Notes: generated from the letters alone by a model not told the origin. Counted from the stretch's first letter, positions 9,930-18,977 are shown. The stretch is DNA of 64,000 bases from Chryseobacterium echinoideorum (GCF_007474535.1 NZ_VKNW01000008.1:1-64000), one strand, 5' to 3'. Made by a program: numbers and translations.

Positions 9930-9951
9930 ATAACCAAAAAAATAAAATATT

Positions 9952-10329
9952 ATGTCAGAAAAAAGATTAGCAGGAATTTGGATGGATAGCCACAAAGCTA
10001 CAGTTGTAAAAAATCACGATGCACAATGTGCTTTTAAGTTCTTTTTGTGCAGCCCCGTTGAAGCAATTATCCAGCATGGTAATTCAAGCGAGAATGCTGC
10101 AAATAATGCAGAACAGACTAATAAAGCTAAATTTTTTAAAGAGATTGAACACCTTCTTATAAATTCAGAAGAAGTATATATTACCGGACCGGGAAATATT
10201 CAGGAAGAATTTAAGCATTATTTGCATGATACCGCACAATTCAAGAATTTGAATATAACACTAGATACAGCTCAGCAAATGTCAGATGAAGAGGTTTTGG
10301 AAACTGTGAAAAGTCATTTCAATGCTTAA
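9952..10329 (+). CDS. Small eRF1-like (translational machinery / host attachment type) protein
   Basis: The 125-residue protein opens with GIWMDSHKATVV, resembling the IWiDhrxA strand that starts bacterial eRF1-like proteins. It ends with a domain reading EEVYITGPGNIQEEFKHYL, the ITGPG...K/E..L signature of eRF1 domain 3-like proteins. The order FF.EI, VYITGPG, then a final helix matches proteins annotated as translational machinery or host-attachment family. A release-factor-like or ribosome-binding role is possible, but there is no GGQ motif and the protein is far too small to be a release factor. It has its own promoter and terminator. Confidence 0.6.
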   Translation: MSEKRLAGIWMDSHKATVVKNHDAQCAFKFFLCSPVEAIIQHGNSSENAANNAEQTNKAKFFKEIEHLLINSEEVYITGPGNIQEEFKHYLHDTAQFKNLNITLDTAQQMSDEEVLETVKSHFNA

Positions 10330-10345
10330 ATAAGTTAAAAAAATT

Positions 10346-10382
10346 AAAAAATCCAGATCTCTCAAGAAGGTCTGGATTTTTT
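10346..10382. terminator. Bidirectional intrinsic terminator
   Basis: AATCCAGA (10350-10357) pairs with TCTGGATT (10371-10378), flanked by A-rich and T-rich runs. It lies between the convergent eRF1-like and metallophosphoesterase genes and can serve both. Confidence 0.85.
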
Positions 10383-10397
10383 AATTTTTATATACTT

Positions 10398-11753
10398 TTA
10401 AGATAATTCCAATAAAGTGATTTCGGGTAAAACACCCACTCTTCCGGGATAACCCAAGACTCCGAAACCTCTGTTCACATATAGCAGTTTGCCTTCGCTT
10501 TCGTACAAATCTGCCCATTTCGGATAGCGATATTGTACAGGAGACCATTTTATATTTTTTAAATCTAAACCAAACTGCATCCCATGAGTATGTCCCGAAA
10601 GTGTTAAATGGATGTCTACAGGATGTTTTTTTACGACAAAATCAAAATGCGTAGGATCGTGACTCATTAATATTTTGGCGGCTTCAACAGGAATATTTTC
10701 TAAAGCTTCTTCAAGTTTCCCAAATTGTGGGAATGGTTTTAATCCCCAGTTTTCAACACCCAAAATATAAAGCTTTTCGCCATTTTTATCAATGATTCTA
10801 TGTTCATTTCGCAGCATATCAAATCCTGCCTCTTTCTGGTAATCAATAAGGGTCTGAAGGTTGTTTTTCTTTTCGTCAAGAGATTTCCAGGTAACGTAAT
10901 CGCCATAATCATGATTTCCCAAAACAGAAAACTTACCGTCTTTCGCCGCAATTTTTGAAAATAGCTCAATAAAAGGTTTAAATTCTTCAGCAACATTATT
11001 TACCATATCTCCTGTAAATAAAACAAGATCAGGCTTCTGCTCGTTGATTAAATCAATCGCATGTTTCAGTTTATCCGGGTCTGAAAAACTTCCGCTGTGA
11101 ACATCCGAAATCTGGATGATTTTATAACCTTTAAAACTTTTTGGAAGATTTGCGATTTTTACTCTTACTTTTCGCACCTTGTGGCGGTATTTTCCAAATA
11201 AGGCTCCATCAATAAATAATAGTGAAAGTATCGATGCAGAAGATAATGTTATTAAAGAAATAAATTTTCGACGCTCAGGTAAGTATGGTCTTTCATTTAC
11301 AAACAATTCTTTACGATAATATAAACCTAGGATTACCAGAAGTATAAAGGTAATTGTAGATTTGTTTTTTACAGATATTGGTGCAAAAAAAAGAAATAAT
11401 AAATAGACAAATAAAAATCCTAACTGTAATATTGAAATATTATCATTAGTAATATTTCTGTAAAATTCGACTGGAATTCTATAAACATCTTCAAAAAATA
11501 AACCTATGATGATCAGTATTTTTGGTATTATAAATACCAGAAACAAAATACTGATAATATGCGCTCTCGTTGCATCGCGGTCGCTTCTCTGGAAATTCAG
11601 AATTTCATAAGTGAAAAGTCCATAAACCATGAGGTAGAGGAGAATATAGCTCCATCTAATCCATGAATGATCGGTTAATGTTCTGATTGCCTGATAAACG
11701 TAGATTTCCAGAAGAATAAAAATTCCGGTAATAATCAAAAAGTTTTTTTGCAT
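10398..11753 (-). CDS. Membrane-anchored metallophosphoesterase
   Basis: The N-terminal 180 residues hold four or five hydrophobic helices. A calcineurin-like phosphoesterase domain follows with all metal motifs: DVHSG near 217, GDM near 248, GNHD near 279, a SHD box, and GHTHG near the end. It resembles YkuE-type membrane phosphoesterases. The substrate is unknown; phospholipid or nucleotide phosphoesters are possible. I chose the ATG at 11753, because a start at 11777 would lie inside the upstream terminator hairpin. The 451-residue length is usual for the Bacteroidetes members. The domain probably faces one side of the inner membrane via a loop after the helices. Confidence 0.88.
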   Translation of the reverse strand: MQKNFLIITGIFILLEIYVYQAIRTLTDHSWIRWSYILLYLMVYGLFTYEILNFQRSDRDATRAHIISILFLVFIIPKILIIIGLFFEDVYRIPVEFYRNITNDNISILQLGFLFVYLLFLFFAPISVKNKSTITFILLVILGLYYRKELFVNERPYLPERRKFISLITLSSASILSLLFIDGALFGKYRHKVRKVRVKIANLPKSFKGYKIIQISDVHSGSFSDPDKLKHAIDLINEQKPDLVLFTGDMVNNVAEEFKPFIELFSKIAAKDGKFSVLGNHDYGDYVTWKSLDEKKNNLQTLIDYQKEAGFDMLRNEHRIIDKNGEKLYILGVENWGLKPFPQFGKLEEALENIPVEAAKILMSHDPTHFDFVVKKHPVDIHLTLSGHTHGMQFGLDLKNIKWSPVQYRYPKWADLYESEGKLLYVNRGFGVLGYPGRVGVLPEITLLELS

Positions 11754-11767
11754 ACAATAAATTCTAT

Positions 11768-11799
11768 AAAAAAGCACAAAAGAAAAATTTCCTTTGTGC
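11768..11799 (-). terminator. Intrinsic terminator after the KAS III gene
   Basis: Read on the minus strand, GCACAAA (11799-11793) pairs with TTTGTGC (11780-11774) and is followed by six T (11773-11768). It separates the KAS III gene from the metallophosphoesterase gene. Confidence 0.75.
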
Positions 11800-11828
11800 C
11801 GATTTATTTTTTATTAATAAATAATATT

Positions 11829-12896
11829 CTAAGGAAATTTATAAACGATAGCATTAATGTTCATCCCTGCACCTACAGAAGCCATTACAATGTTACCTTT
11901 TTCTTTAAACGAATGACCATCCATTTTACCTTTAATTATCAAATCAAACATGGTAGGAATAGTTGCAACCGAAGAATTACCAAACTCCTGAATCGTCATT
12001 GGAGAAATAGAATGATCATAGTTTTTTATATCATAAAGCTTATGAAGTCTTTCGATCATTGCGTAATCCATTTTTGCATTAGCCTGATGAATAAGAATTT
12101 TATCAATATCAGTAATAGAAAGCTGTGCGTCATCAATAGTTTCCTTTATCGCAGGCGGAACGTTTTTCAGAGCGTACTCATAAATTTTTCTTCCCATCAT
12201 TCTGATATATACTCTTCCGTCATTGAAATCTTTATTCAAAGAACATCCGTTTCTGAGATAATCAAGCTCCGGACCATTGTCACAGATCGTATTATGGGTG
12301 ATAATTCCTACATTTTCCTGTTCCGTAGCCTGTACAACAACAGCGCCTGCTCCGTCTGCAAAAATCATTTTGTTTCGGTCATAGGGATCTGTCACACGGC
12401 TTAATGTTTCGGAGCCAACCACCAAAATTGTTTTTGCCGCTTTTGCTTTGATTAGCTGATCTGCCAATATCATAGATTCAACCCATCCCGGACAACCGAA
12501 AATCATATCATAAGTGATGCATTTTCTGTTTTTTATTCCTAAATGATTTTTTACTCTTGCTGCCATATTAGGCATAAAGTTAGTTGCCCCACTTACACTT
12601 ACTTCCCCAAAGTTGCTTGCATAAATGATATAATCCAAATCTTCACCATCAATATTTGCATCTTCCAAAGCTATTTTAGAGGCTTCATATCCGATTTTTG
12701 AATTAGAAAGGTCATCTTCTATAAATCTTCTGTTTTCTATTTCCGTAATTTCTACAAATTTCGAAATGGTTTCTTCTACAGGCTTGTCAATCTTCAGCCC
12801 GTCTTCTGTATAGAACTCAGAATCTAAGAAAAAATCTCTCCCGATAATGCTGTTTGGAAGATAAGATCCGGAACCTATAATGATTGTATTCGGCAT
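11829..12896 (-). CDS. 3-oxoacyl-ACP synthase III family protein (FabH-like)
   Basis: This thiolase-fold condensing enzyme has the full KAS III triad: C135 in FGCPGW, H270 in IHQANAKM and N307 in FGNSSVATIP. The C-terminal GAG motif (SVGAGMNINA) is also present. KAS III enzymes condense an acyl-CoA primer with malonyl-ACP to start fatty acids. At 355 residues it is slightly longer than E. coli FabH (317), with an insertion near residues 25-45. No other fatty-acid gene is adjacent, so it may be a specialised paralogue that makes a branched or secondary fatty acyl product rather than the housekeeping FabH. Confidence 0.87.
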   Translation of the reverse strand: MPNTIIIGSGSYLPNSIIGRDFFLDSEFYTEDGLKIDKPVEETISKFVEITEIENRRFIEDDLSNSKIGYEASKIALEDANIDGEDLDYIIYASNFGEVSVSGATNFMPNMAARVKNHLGIKNRKCITYDMIFGCPGWVESMILADQLIKAKAAKTILVVGSETLSRVTDPYDRNKMIFADGAGAVVVQATEQENVGIITHNTICDNGPELDYLRNGCSLNKDFNDGRVYIRMMGRKIYEYALKNVPPAIKETIDDAQLSITDIDKILIHQANAKMDYAMIERLHKLYDIKNYDHSISPMTIQEFGNSSVATIPTMFDLIIKGKMDGHSFKEKGNIVMASVGAGMNINAIVYKFP

Positions 12897-12966
12897 TCGT
12901 TTGTATAATTTTTTAAAGATGCAAAGTTAATAATTAATATTAACAAGAAAGAATTAAAAATATTAT

Positions 12967-12974
12967 TAAATTTG
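12967..12974 (+). promoter_or_regulatory. Candidate -7 element of the membrane protein-menG-porT operon
   Basis: TAAATTTG fits TAnnTTTG exactly and lies 22 bases before the first ATG of the operon. I see no clear TTTG element at the upstream position. Confidence 0.45.
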
Positions 12975-12996
12975 CAAAAATTGTTTCAAACAATCT

Positions 12997-13566
12997 ATGA
13001 AAAACAATCCTTCATTAAAAGGCTTACTCATTGCAATTCTAGTATTTATAGGTGCTTTTGCGATCTATTATTTCTTTTTGGCAAAAAAAAATTATTACCT
13101 TGTAGATAATCCTACTCCCGATACTTATTACTTCAAAATAAATAACGGTAAAGAAAATATTATTTCCGGTGGTCAGTACGTTCAGGTAGATTTACAGAAA
13201 GGTAAAAACTCCATTGTAGTGTTTGATCAGAACAAAAAAATGCTTTATGATTCTGCCTTTGATGTAAACAAAGTTCGCGGGCTTATTAATATTGCTCACA
13301 AAGATTATTATATCAATGATCAATATTATGGCTACAATCTTAAAAAAGATTCATTACTTTTGGCATTGGATAAAACCATTATAGACGGGAAACCTTATTT
13401 TGGAGGGGCAAAGCATTTTAATAAGCTGTACACAGAAGATTTTTATTACAATATTGATGAAGATTATGATCAGCTGATTAAGAATATTCAGAAAGTAGAG
13501 TCCAGATCCAAGATTTTCCGTAAGCAGGATTATCTCAATTATTACAAAGAATATTATAAGTTTTAA
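12997..13566 (+). CDS. Single-pass membrane protein of unknown function
   Basis: The 189-residue protein has one strong N-terminal transmembrane helix at about residues 9-29 after a short basic tail. A periplasmic-type domain rich in tyrosine, asparagine and lysine follows. No family motif is recognised. It is four bases upstream of menG and clearly co-transcribed with menG and porT; envelope biogenesis is a plausible but unproven theme. The ATG start follows a good -7 element. Confidence 0.82.
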   Translation: MKNNPSLKGLLIAILVFIGAFAIYYFFLAKKNYYLVDNPTPDTYYFKINNGKENIISGGQYVQVDLQKGKNSIVVFDQNKKMLYDSAFDVNKVRGLINIAHKDYYINDQYYGYNLKKDSLLLALDKTIIDGKPYFGGAKHFNKLYTEDFYYNIDEDYDQLIKNIQKVESRSKIFRKQDYLNYYKEYYKF

Positions 13567-13569
13567 GTT

Positions 13570-14301
13570 TTGACAAAAGATACTACACAAGTTACGCCCT
13601 ACAATTCTGACTCCAGCAAAAAAAGTCAGGTAGAGGATATGTTCGACAATATTGCTCCTAAATATGATTTGCTCAACCATGTTTTGTCTATGAAAGTAGA
13701 TGTGCTGTGGAGAAATGTTCTGGTAAAATGGATGAAGCAGGATAATCCGAAAGAAGTTTTGGATGTAGCTACAGGAACCGGAGATTTGGCTATCGCTGTA
13801 GAAAAAGGAACGGATGCAAAAGTTGTAGGATTAGATTTATCGCAACAAATGTTAAATGTTGGCGTTATTAAAATAAAAAAACTTAATTTAGACGGCAAAA
13901 TTTCCATGCAAAAAGGAGATGCGGAAAATTTACCTTTTGAAGATAATAGATTTGATGCAGTTTCCGTAGCCTTTGGGGTGAGAAATTTTGAAAACCTTAC
14001 CAAAGGTTTGGCAGAGTTAAGAAGAGTGGTAAAAGAAAATAAAAGCGTATACATTCTTGAGTTTTCTAAAGTAGAAGGTTTTTTAGCACCTTTTTATATG
14101 TTTTATTTTAAAAATATATTGCCGGCAATCGGCAGATTGGTGTCTAAAGATAACAGGGCGTATACCTACCTTCCTGATTCTGTAAATGCTTTTCCGTACG
14201 GAGAAAAAATGAAACAAATTCTTATAGACACAGGATTTAAAAATGTAGAATATAAAAAGCTAAGTTTAGGTATAGCCACAATTTATAAAGCAACAAAATA
14301 A
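13570..14301 (+). CDS. menG: Demethylmenaquinone methyltransferase (MenG/UbiE)
   Basis: This SAM-dependent C-methyltransferase makes menaquinone from demethylmenaquinone, the last step of menaquinone synthesis. It shows the family opening MFDNIAPKYDLLNHVLS near 23-39 and the SAM-binding motif VLDVATGTGDLA near 60-71. NRFDAVSVAFGVRNFENL near 120-138 is the UbiE signature. Start is TTG at 13570; the next in-frame ATG would remove part of the conserved MFD motif region, so the TTG is credible. Four bases separate it from the preceding gene, and porT follows after three. Confidence 0.95.
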   Translation: MTKDTTQVTPYNSDSSKKSQVEDMFDNIAPKYDLLNHVLSMKVDVLWRNVLVKWMKQDNPKEVLDVATGTGDLAIAVEKGTDAKVVGLDLSQQMLNVGVIKIKKLNLDGKISMQKGDAENLPFEDNRFDAVSVAFGVRNFENLTKGLAELRRVVKENKSVYILEFSKVEGFLAPFYMFYFKNILPAIGRLVSKDNRAYTYLPDSVNAFPYGEKMKQILIDTGFKNVEYKKLSLGIATIYKATK

Positions 14302-14304
14302 CCT

Positions 14305-15087
14305 ATGAATAAATTTCTATTAAAAGCTCTGGTTTTAGCCTCAGTAAATATTGCAATTTTTGCAGATGCTCAATTTAGAACCCGTAACAGGATGGACAAG
14401 CTGGAAGATTTTGACCAGCAGACATTCAGCTGGGGTTTTTATTTGAACGGAAACAGGCTAGACTACCGCATTGTTCTTGATCCCAGATACGGAATGTTTG
14501 AGAACCATAATTTGGTTAAATCTACAGAAAGCTACAGTTTTGGGGCAGGTCTAATTGCGAAATTCAGGTTAAATGATTATCTGGACGTAAGATTGGAGCC
14601 GGGATTACAGTTTGCCCAGAGACAATTGACTTTTAATACTCAGACCAATGATATTTATAGAGACGGAAGTTTGACTAATGCTCCGTTTATTCCTATTGCT
14701 CTTCAGGATAAAGACAGAATAAGAGATATTAAATCTACATTGGTAGACGTTCCTGTTCTTTTGGAGTTTCATGGTGACAGATGGTATAACTCAAGACCTT
14801 ATGTTGCCGCCGGTGTAAATTATATTGTGAATTTGCAGTCAAACTCAGACTCTCAGGACGATAATTTGCAGCAGACTTTCAGATCTACGACTCATAACTT
14901 TGCTTGGTCGGCAGAAATGGGTATTCAGTTTTATTTTAATAAATTTAAACTGACTCCTGCGATCAGAGGAACTTTCTTTATGAATAACGAAATGGTGGCG
15001 GATAATCCTACGACACCACCTTACTGGTCTGCGGCAATTTCTACTTTACAGACAAGAGCAATTATGTTTGTACTGAAATTTGAATAA
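14305..15087 (+). CDS. porT: PorT/SprT-like outer-membrane protein (type IX secretion)
   Basis: The 260-residue protein has a signal peptide (cleavage near ADAQ at residue 23) and a body of alternating amphipathic strands ending in a phenylalanine-containing strand (FVLKFE), as in an eight-stranded beta-barrel. Position right after ubiE/menG matches the known arrangement of sprT in Flavobacterium, where the product is needed for type IX secretion and gliding. The identification rests on this synteny, length and barrel pattern. It is relevant to the two T9SS substrates at 26.9-34.0 kb. If it is not PorT, it is another PorT-fold barrel. Confidence 0.78.
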   Translation: MNKFLLKALVLASVNIAIFADAQFRTRNRMDKLEDFDQQTFSWGFYLNGNRLDYRIVLDPRYGMFENHNLVKSTESYSFGAGLIAKFRLNDYLDVRLEPGLQFAQRQLTFNTQTNDIYRDGSLTNAPFIPIALQDKDRIRDIKSTLVDVPVLLEFHGDRWYNSRPYVAAGVNYIVNLQSNSDSQDDNLQQTFRSTTHNFAWSAEMGIQFYFNKFKLTPAIRGTFFMNNEMVADNPTTPPYWSAAISTLQTRAIMFVLKFE

Positions 15088-15109
15088 AAAATAACAAAAA
15101 ATTAATACA

Positions 15110-15139
15110 AAACGGAGTTGCATGGCATCTCCGTTTTTT
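15110..15139 (+). terminator. Intrinsic terminator after porT
   Basis: ACGGAG (15112-15117) pairs with CTCCGT (15129-15134), with an additional TGC/GCA pairing inside the loop, followed by six T. Confidence 0.85.
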
Positions 15140-15168
15140 GTTTTTGTCAAAATATAGAGACATTTATT

Positions 15169-15198
15169 TTTGTTGATGGTAATATTTTCCTATTTTTG
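15169..15198 (+). promoter_or_regulatory. Promoter of the coiled-coil/zapA operon
   Basis: TTTG (15169-15172), an 18-base spacer and TATTTTTG (15191-15198) make one of the best Bacteroidetes promoter matches in the window. Transcription should start near 15205, and the first ATG is at 15224. Confidence 0.65.
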
Positions 15199-15223
15199 CT
15201 ATTAGTTAGAATAAAAGCCTGAA

Positions 15224-15526
15224 ATGCTTCAAGAATTAGAAACTCAATTTTCAGAACTGGAAAAAAAGATTTTGAATCTTCAAAAAAGTTATCAAAGTCT
15301 GTCTGATAAATTTTCTGATCTTACCACCGAGCATCAAGAGTTGAAGAAAAAATATGAGGAGGAAAGAAAAAAAAATCAGGTTTTAGCAGAAGAACAGAAA
15401 AATATAAAATTGTATTCAGCAATATCAGGTAATCCTGAGCACAACAGACTCATGAAAAACCATATCAACAGATTGGTAAAAGAAGTAGACTTTTGTATTG
15501 CACAGCTTCAAAACAGCGGATTATAA
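15224..15526 (+). CDS. Coiled-coil protein upstream of zapA (ZapB-like)
   Basis: The 100-residue protein is nearly all heptad coiled coil from residues 2 to about 65, rich in E, K, L and Q, followed by a short helical end. No enzymatic motif is present. Its stop codon overlaps the zapA start (TAATG), so translation is probably coupled. The pairing of a short coiled-coil protein with ZapA suggests a divisome role analogous to ZapB, but this is inference from context; sequence similarity cannot be judged for such a repetitive protein. Confidence 0.75.
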   Translation: MLQELETQFSELEKKILNLQKSYQSLSDKFSDLTTEHQELKKKYEEERKKNQVLAEEQKNIKLYSAISGNPEHNRLMKNHINRLVKEVDFCIAQLQNSGL

Positions 15527-15813
15527 TGGAGGTAAGGAGAATAACCATCAATATTGCAGGAAGAATATACCCTCTGAATGTACCCGCAGCCGAGGAAGAA
15601 ACTTTGCGTAAAGTGGGGAAGCAAATTGAAAATATGATTAAAGATTTTGAACAGAATTTTGATGTAAGAGATAAACAGGATGCTTTGGCAATGTGTGCCC
15701 TCAAACTGGGAACCAATGCAGAAGTTGTTGCTCTGAATCATGAAAAAAATATAAAATCTTCCACCGAGAGACTAATAAGCATTAATCAGTCGCTGGAAGA
15801 ATTCGGAAAATAA
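15526..15813 (+). CDS. zapA: Cell division protein ZapA
   Basis: ZapA binds FtsZ and bundles protofilaments at the division ring. The 95-residue product has the ZapA-like head VRRITINIAGRIYPLNVPAAEE with the conserved N-I-x-G-R-x-Y-P-L pattern, followed by a helix with the D-x-Q-D-A-L-A-M-C motif near 45-55 and a C-terminal coiled coil. I chose the ATG at 15526, because the upstream in-frame start would lie inside the preceding gene. The gene is immediately followed by a 6S-like RNA, the same neighbourhood seen in many bacteria. Confidence 0.9.
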   Translation: MEVRRITINIAGRIYPLNVPAAEEETLRKVGKQIENMIKDFEQNFDVRDKQDALAMCALKLGTNAEVVALNHEKNIKSSTERLISINQSLEEFGK

Positions 15814-15830
15814 TAATTTTCCCGAAAATC

Positions 15831-16000
15831 TGCCTACAGTAATTCTAACACATTAAAGGTAAACTCAACGCTAAACAATTACCGAACAAATGTCCATTGA
15901 ATGGCGCGCCGGTTCGTCCGGATTACAGACAGTGGAAATCAGTTCAAATCGTGTTGATTAGGAGTTTACTCTAAATCACTGGATTGCTGTAGGTTTTTTT
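15831..16000 (+). ncRNA. ssrS: 6S RNA (6S-Flavo type)
   Basis: The roughly 170-base stretch after zapA is non-coding yet strongly structured. The ends form a closing stem: CCTACAG (15833-15839) with CTGTAGG (15987-15993), extended by AATTC with GGATT. A second stem pairs GTAAACTC (15859-15866) with GAGTTTAC (15962-15969). The centre holds an unpaired bubble on each side and a GC-rich CCGG...CCGG hairpin. A long rod with a large central bubble is the shape of 6S RNA, which binds housekeeping RNA polymerase holoenzyme. The 3' stem is followed by seven T, acting as the terminator. Linkage to zapA is a known 6S neighbourhood. An Infernal search against the 6S-Flavo model would settle it. Confidence 0.78.
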
Positions 16001-16024
16001 TATGAATTATTAAAAGATATAGTG

Positions 16025-16054
16025 AAATTTTATTAAATTAATATAATAAAATTT
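16025..16054. repeat. AT-only inverted repeat upstream of rny
   Basis: AAATTTTATTA (16025-16035) is mirrored by TAATAAAATTT (16044-16054) with an 8-base loop. It lies between the 6S RNA terminator and the rny start and could be an operator, an RNA hairpin in the rny leader, or chance in AT-rich DNA. Confidence 0.4.
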
Positions 16055-16113
16055 TCATTATCACTTTTTAATATTAAAATAGATAGTAAGACAATTAAAA
16101 CTCAATATATATT

Positions 16114-17685
16114 ATGACAGCAACCGCTATTATTATAAGCGTTATTTGTCTGGTAATAGGAGCCGCAGTAGGGATGTTTTTCTCTAAAAGTTCGCTCAAT
16201 ACCAAGGCAAAATTTATCATAGACGATGCAAAGAAAAATGCAGATAACTTATTGGAAAAAGCCACAGTACAGGCAGAATCCATAAAAAAAGAAAAGCACC
16301 TTCAGGCAAAAGAGAAGTTTTTGGAGCTGAAATCTCAGCATGATGCAGATATTCAGGTCAGAGAAAAGAAAATGCAGGAGGCAGAAAAGAGAATCAAAGA
16401 CAAGGAAAATAAGCTGAATGATGAACTAAGCAAAACAGGGAAACTTGAAAAAGATCTAGACAGACAGATTGCAGACTATGTAAAAAAGAATGAGGTTTTA
16501 GAAAAAAAACAGCATGATCTGGATTCCGCAACTGCCAAAAAAGTGGAAATGCTGGAGAAAATTTCCAATTATACAGCAGAAGAAGCCAAAGCAGAGCTTG
16601 TAGAAACAATGAGAGCCGAAGCCAAAACCAGAGCTCAGGCACATGTTCAGAGTATCATGGAAGAAGCTCAGTTAAATGCAAAAAGTGAGGCAAGAAAAAT
16701 CGTTATTCAGACTATTCAGAGAATCGGGACAGAGCAGGCAATCGAAAACTCAGTTTCTGTTTTTAATATTGAATCTGATGAAGTAAAAGGAAGAATTATT
16801 GGTAGAGAAGGTAGAAACATCCGTGCTTTGGAGTCTGTAACAGGAGTTGAGATCATTGTTGATGATACACCGGAAGCTATTCTTTTATCGTGTTTTGATC
16901 CTGTAAGAAGAGAGATTGCAAGACTCTCTCTCCACAGACTGGTGACAGACGGGAGAATTCACCCTGCAAGAATTGAGGAGGTTGTAGAGAAAACGAGAAA
17001 GCAGATTGAAGAGGAAATTATTGAAGTGGGTAAAAGAACAATTATAGACTTAGGTATTCACGGGTTGCATCCTGAGCTAGTGAAAATTGTAGGACGTATG
17101 AAATATCGTTCTTCGTACGGACAAAACTTATTACAGCATTCAAGAGAGGTTGCCAATATTGCAGCAACAATGGCTGCTGAATTAGGGTTGAATGTAAAAC
17201 TCGCAAAAAGAGCAGGTCTTTTGCACGATATCGGAAAAGTTCCAGAGCAGGAATCTGAACTTCCACATGCACTTTTAGGAATGCAATGGGCTGAGAAGTT
17301 TGGTGAGAATGCGGAAGTTGTGAATGCAATAGGAGCTCACCACGACGAAGTGGAAATGACATCGTTATTATCACCAATTATACAGGTTGCGGATGCTATT
17401 TCCGGAGCAAGACCCGGAGCAAGACGTCAGGTTTTAGAATCTTATATCCAAAGATTAAAAGATCTGGAATCTGCAGCATTAAGTTTTGAAGGAGTTTCTT
17501 CGGCTTACGCAATTCAGGCAGGTAGAGAACTGAGAGTGATGGTGGAAAGCGGGAAAGTAAATGATGAGGTTGCTTCTCAGTTGTCGTATGATATTTCAGA
17601 AAAAATCCAAAATGAACTGACGTACCCTGGACAGGTAAAAGTAACAGTTATAAGAGAAACAAGGGCAGTAAATATTGCAAGATAA
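16114..17685 (+). CDS. rny: Ribonuclease Y
   Basis: This membrane-anchored endoribonuclease starts mRNA decay. It has a single N-terminal transmembrane helix (about 4-24), then a long charged coiled coil to about residue 200. A KH RNA-binding domain follows with [15 protein letters not shown] near 225-239, and then the HD catalytic domain with [10 protein letters not shown] near 368-377 and the partner H in GAHHDEVE. The length of 523 residues is normal. It has its own long leader after the 6S RNA and a perfect terminator. Confidence 0.96.
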   Translation: MTATAIIISVICLVIGAAVGMFFSKSSLNTKAKFIIDDAKKNADNLLEKATVQAESIKKEKHLQAKEKFLELKSQHDADIQVREKKMQEAEKRIKDKENKLNDELSKTGKLEKDLDRQIADYVKKNEVLEKKQHDLDSATAKKVEMLEKISNYTAEEAKAELVETMRAEAKTRAQAHVQSIMEEAQLNAKSEARKIVIQTIQRIGTEQAIENSVSVFNIESDEVKGRIIGREGRNIRALESVTGVEIIVDDTPEAILLSCFDPVRREIARLSLHRLVTDGRIHPARIEEVVEKTRKQIEEEIIEVGKRTIIDLGIHGLHPELVKIVGRMKYRSSYGQNLLQHSREVANIAATMAAELGLNVKLAKRAGLLHDIGKVPEQESELPHALLGMQWAEKFGENAEVVNAIGAHHDEVEMTSLLSPIIQVADAISGARPGARRQVLESYIQRLKDLESAALSFEGVSSAYAIQAGRELRVMVESGKVNDEVASQLSYDISEKIQNELTYPGQVKVTVIRETRAVNIAR

Positions 17686-17702
17686 TTTTTGCTCTTTCAT
17701 AA

Positions 17703-17736
17703 AAAAATCCTTTCAGAGAAATTTGAAAGGATTTTT
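17703..17736 (+). terminator. Intrinsic terminator after rny
   Basis: Perfect 13-bp arms AAAAATCCTTTCA (17703-17715) and TGAAAGGATTTTT (17724-17736) have an 8-base loop and a T-rich end. Confidence 0.92.
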
Positions 17737-17839
17737 GTTTAAAAATTAAATAATAATTCAATTATGGATTTAACAAATTTTGTGATGAAAATTACAAATG
17801 ATACTTTGTAGTTACTCATTTCACTCTTAAATTTATCCG

Positions 17840-17847
17840 TATTTTTG
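17840..17847 (+). promoter_or_regulatory. Candidate -7 element of prfB
   Basis: TATTTTTG matches TAnnTTTG and lies 17 bases before the GTG start. No good TTTG element is seen at the matching upstream distance. Confidence 0.45.
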
Positions 17848-17864
17848 CAAAAATTTTTAGAATC

Positions 17865-18977
17865 GTGATCAATAATGACCAGATAAAAGAAGTACAGTCA
17901 AGAATTGAAGACCTTCACAGGTATCTCCAGATTGACAAAAAAAAGATAGAAATCTCAAATGATGACGAAAAAACAGCTGCTCCGGAATTCTGGGATAATC
18001 CAAAGACTGCTGAAGCTTTCCTGAAGCAGCTCCGCTCTAAGAAAAAGTGGGTAGAAGATTATGAAGAAATCAATACGCAGTTTGAAGATCTACAGGTTTT
18101 GGTGGAATTTGCTAAAGAAGATCCTGATTCTGAAAATGAGTTGGATGAAACTTTCCCCAAACTTTTAGAAAAAATAGAAGATTTAGAGTTTAAAAATATG
18201 CTTTCTAACGAAGGAGATGAGCTTTCTGCAGTTCTGCAAATTACAGCTGGAGCGGGAGGGACAGAGAGCTGTGATTGGGCTTCAATGCTGATGAGGATGT
18301 ATACAATGTGGGCAGAAAAACAAGGCTATAAAATTCGTGAACTCAACTTTCAGGAAGGGGATGTTGCCGGAGTGAAAACGGTGACGCTTGAAATAGAAGG
18401 TGAATTTGCCTTCGGATACCTGCGTGGAGAAAACGGAGTCCATCGTTTAGTAAGAATTTCTCCGTTTGATTCCAATGCCAAACGTCACACGAGTTTTGTT
18501 TCTGTATACGTTTATCCTTTGGTAGACGATACAATAGAAATTAACATTAATCCTGCAGATATTTCTTTTGAAACCATGCGAAGTTCTGGTGCAGGAGGAC
18601 AGAACGTAAACAAAGTAGAAACAGCGGTTCGTCTTCGTCACGCCCCAACAGGAATTATTATTGAAAACTCCGAGTCACGTTCTCAGCTTCAGAATAAAGA
18701 AAAAGCGATGCAGTTGCTTCGATCCAGATTATACGAAATGGAACTCGAAGAAAGAATGAAAGCCAGAAATGAAATAGAAGCCAACAAAATGAAAATAGAG
18801 TGGGGAAGCCAGATCAGAAATTATGTGATGCACCCTTACAAATTGGTAAAAGACGTTCGCTCAGGATATGAAACTTCAGATGTAGATGCAGTGATGAACG
18901 GTAACCTGACTCCGTTTCTGAAAGCATTTTTAATGGCAGACGGAACAGCAGTTTCAGATGATGATTTAGACTTATAA
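17865..18977 (+). CDS. prfB: Peptide chain release factor 2
   Basis: RF2 ends translation at UGA and UAA. It has the RF2-specific anticodon-like tripeptide SPF (199-201) in [11 protein letters not shown]. The catalytic GGQ is at 244-246 in [18 protein letters not shown]. The start is GTG at 17865; the reading frame is open upstream but contains no better start. The gene reads through in one frame: the place of the usual programmed +1 shift (TAT CTT TGA C) is TAT CTC CAG ATT GAC at codons 20-24. Autoregulation by frameshifting therefore seems to be absent. Length of 370 residues is normal. Confidence 0.95.
   Translation: MINNDQIKEVQSRIEDLHRYLQIDKKKIEISNDDEKTAAPEFWDNPKTAEAFLKQLRSKKKWVEDYEEINTQFEDLQVLVEFAKEDPDSENELDETFPKLLEKIEDLEFKNMLSNEGDELSAVLQITAGAGGTESCDWASMLMRMYTMWAEKQGYKIRELNFQEGDVAGVKTVTLEIEGEFAFGYLRGENGVHRLVRISPFDSNAKRHTSFVSVYVYPLVDDTIEININPADISFETMRSSGAGGQNVNKVETAVRLRHAPTGIIIENSESRSQLQNKEKAMQLLRSRLYEMELEERMKARNEIEANKMKIEWGSQIRNYVMHPYKLVKDVRSGYETSDVDAVMNGNLTPFLKAFLMADGTAVSDDDLDL

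Noticed and set aside
15890..15950. tRNA-like segment in the zapA-rny gap (GGTTCGTCC)
   Set aside because: No acceptor or anticodon arm can be folded; the region fits a 6S-type rod instead.
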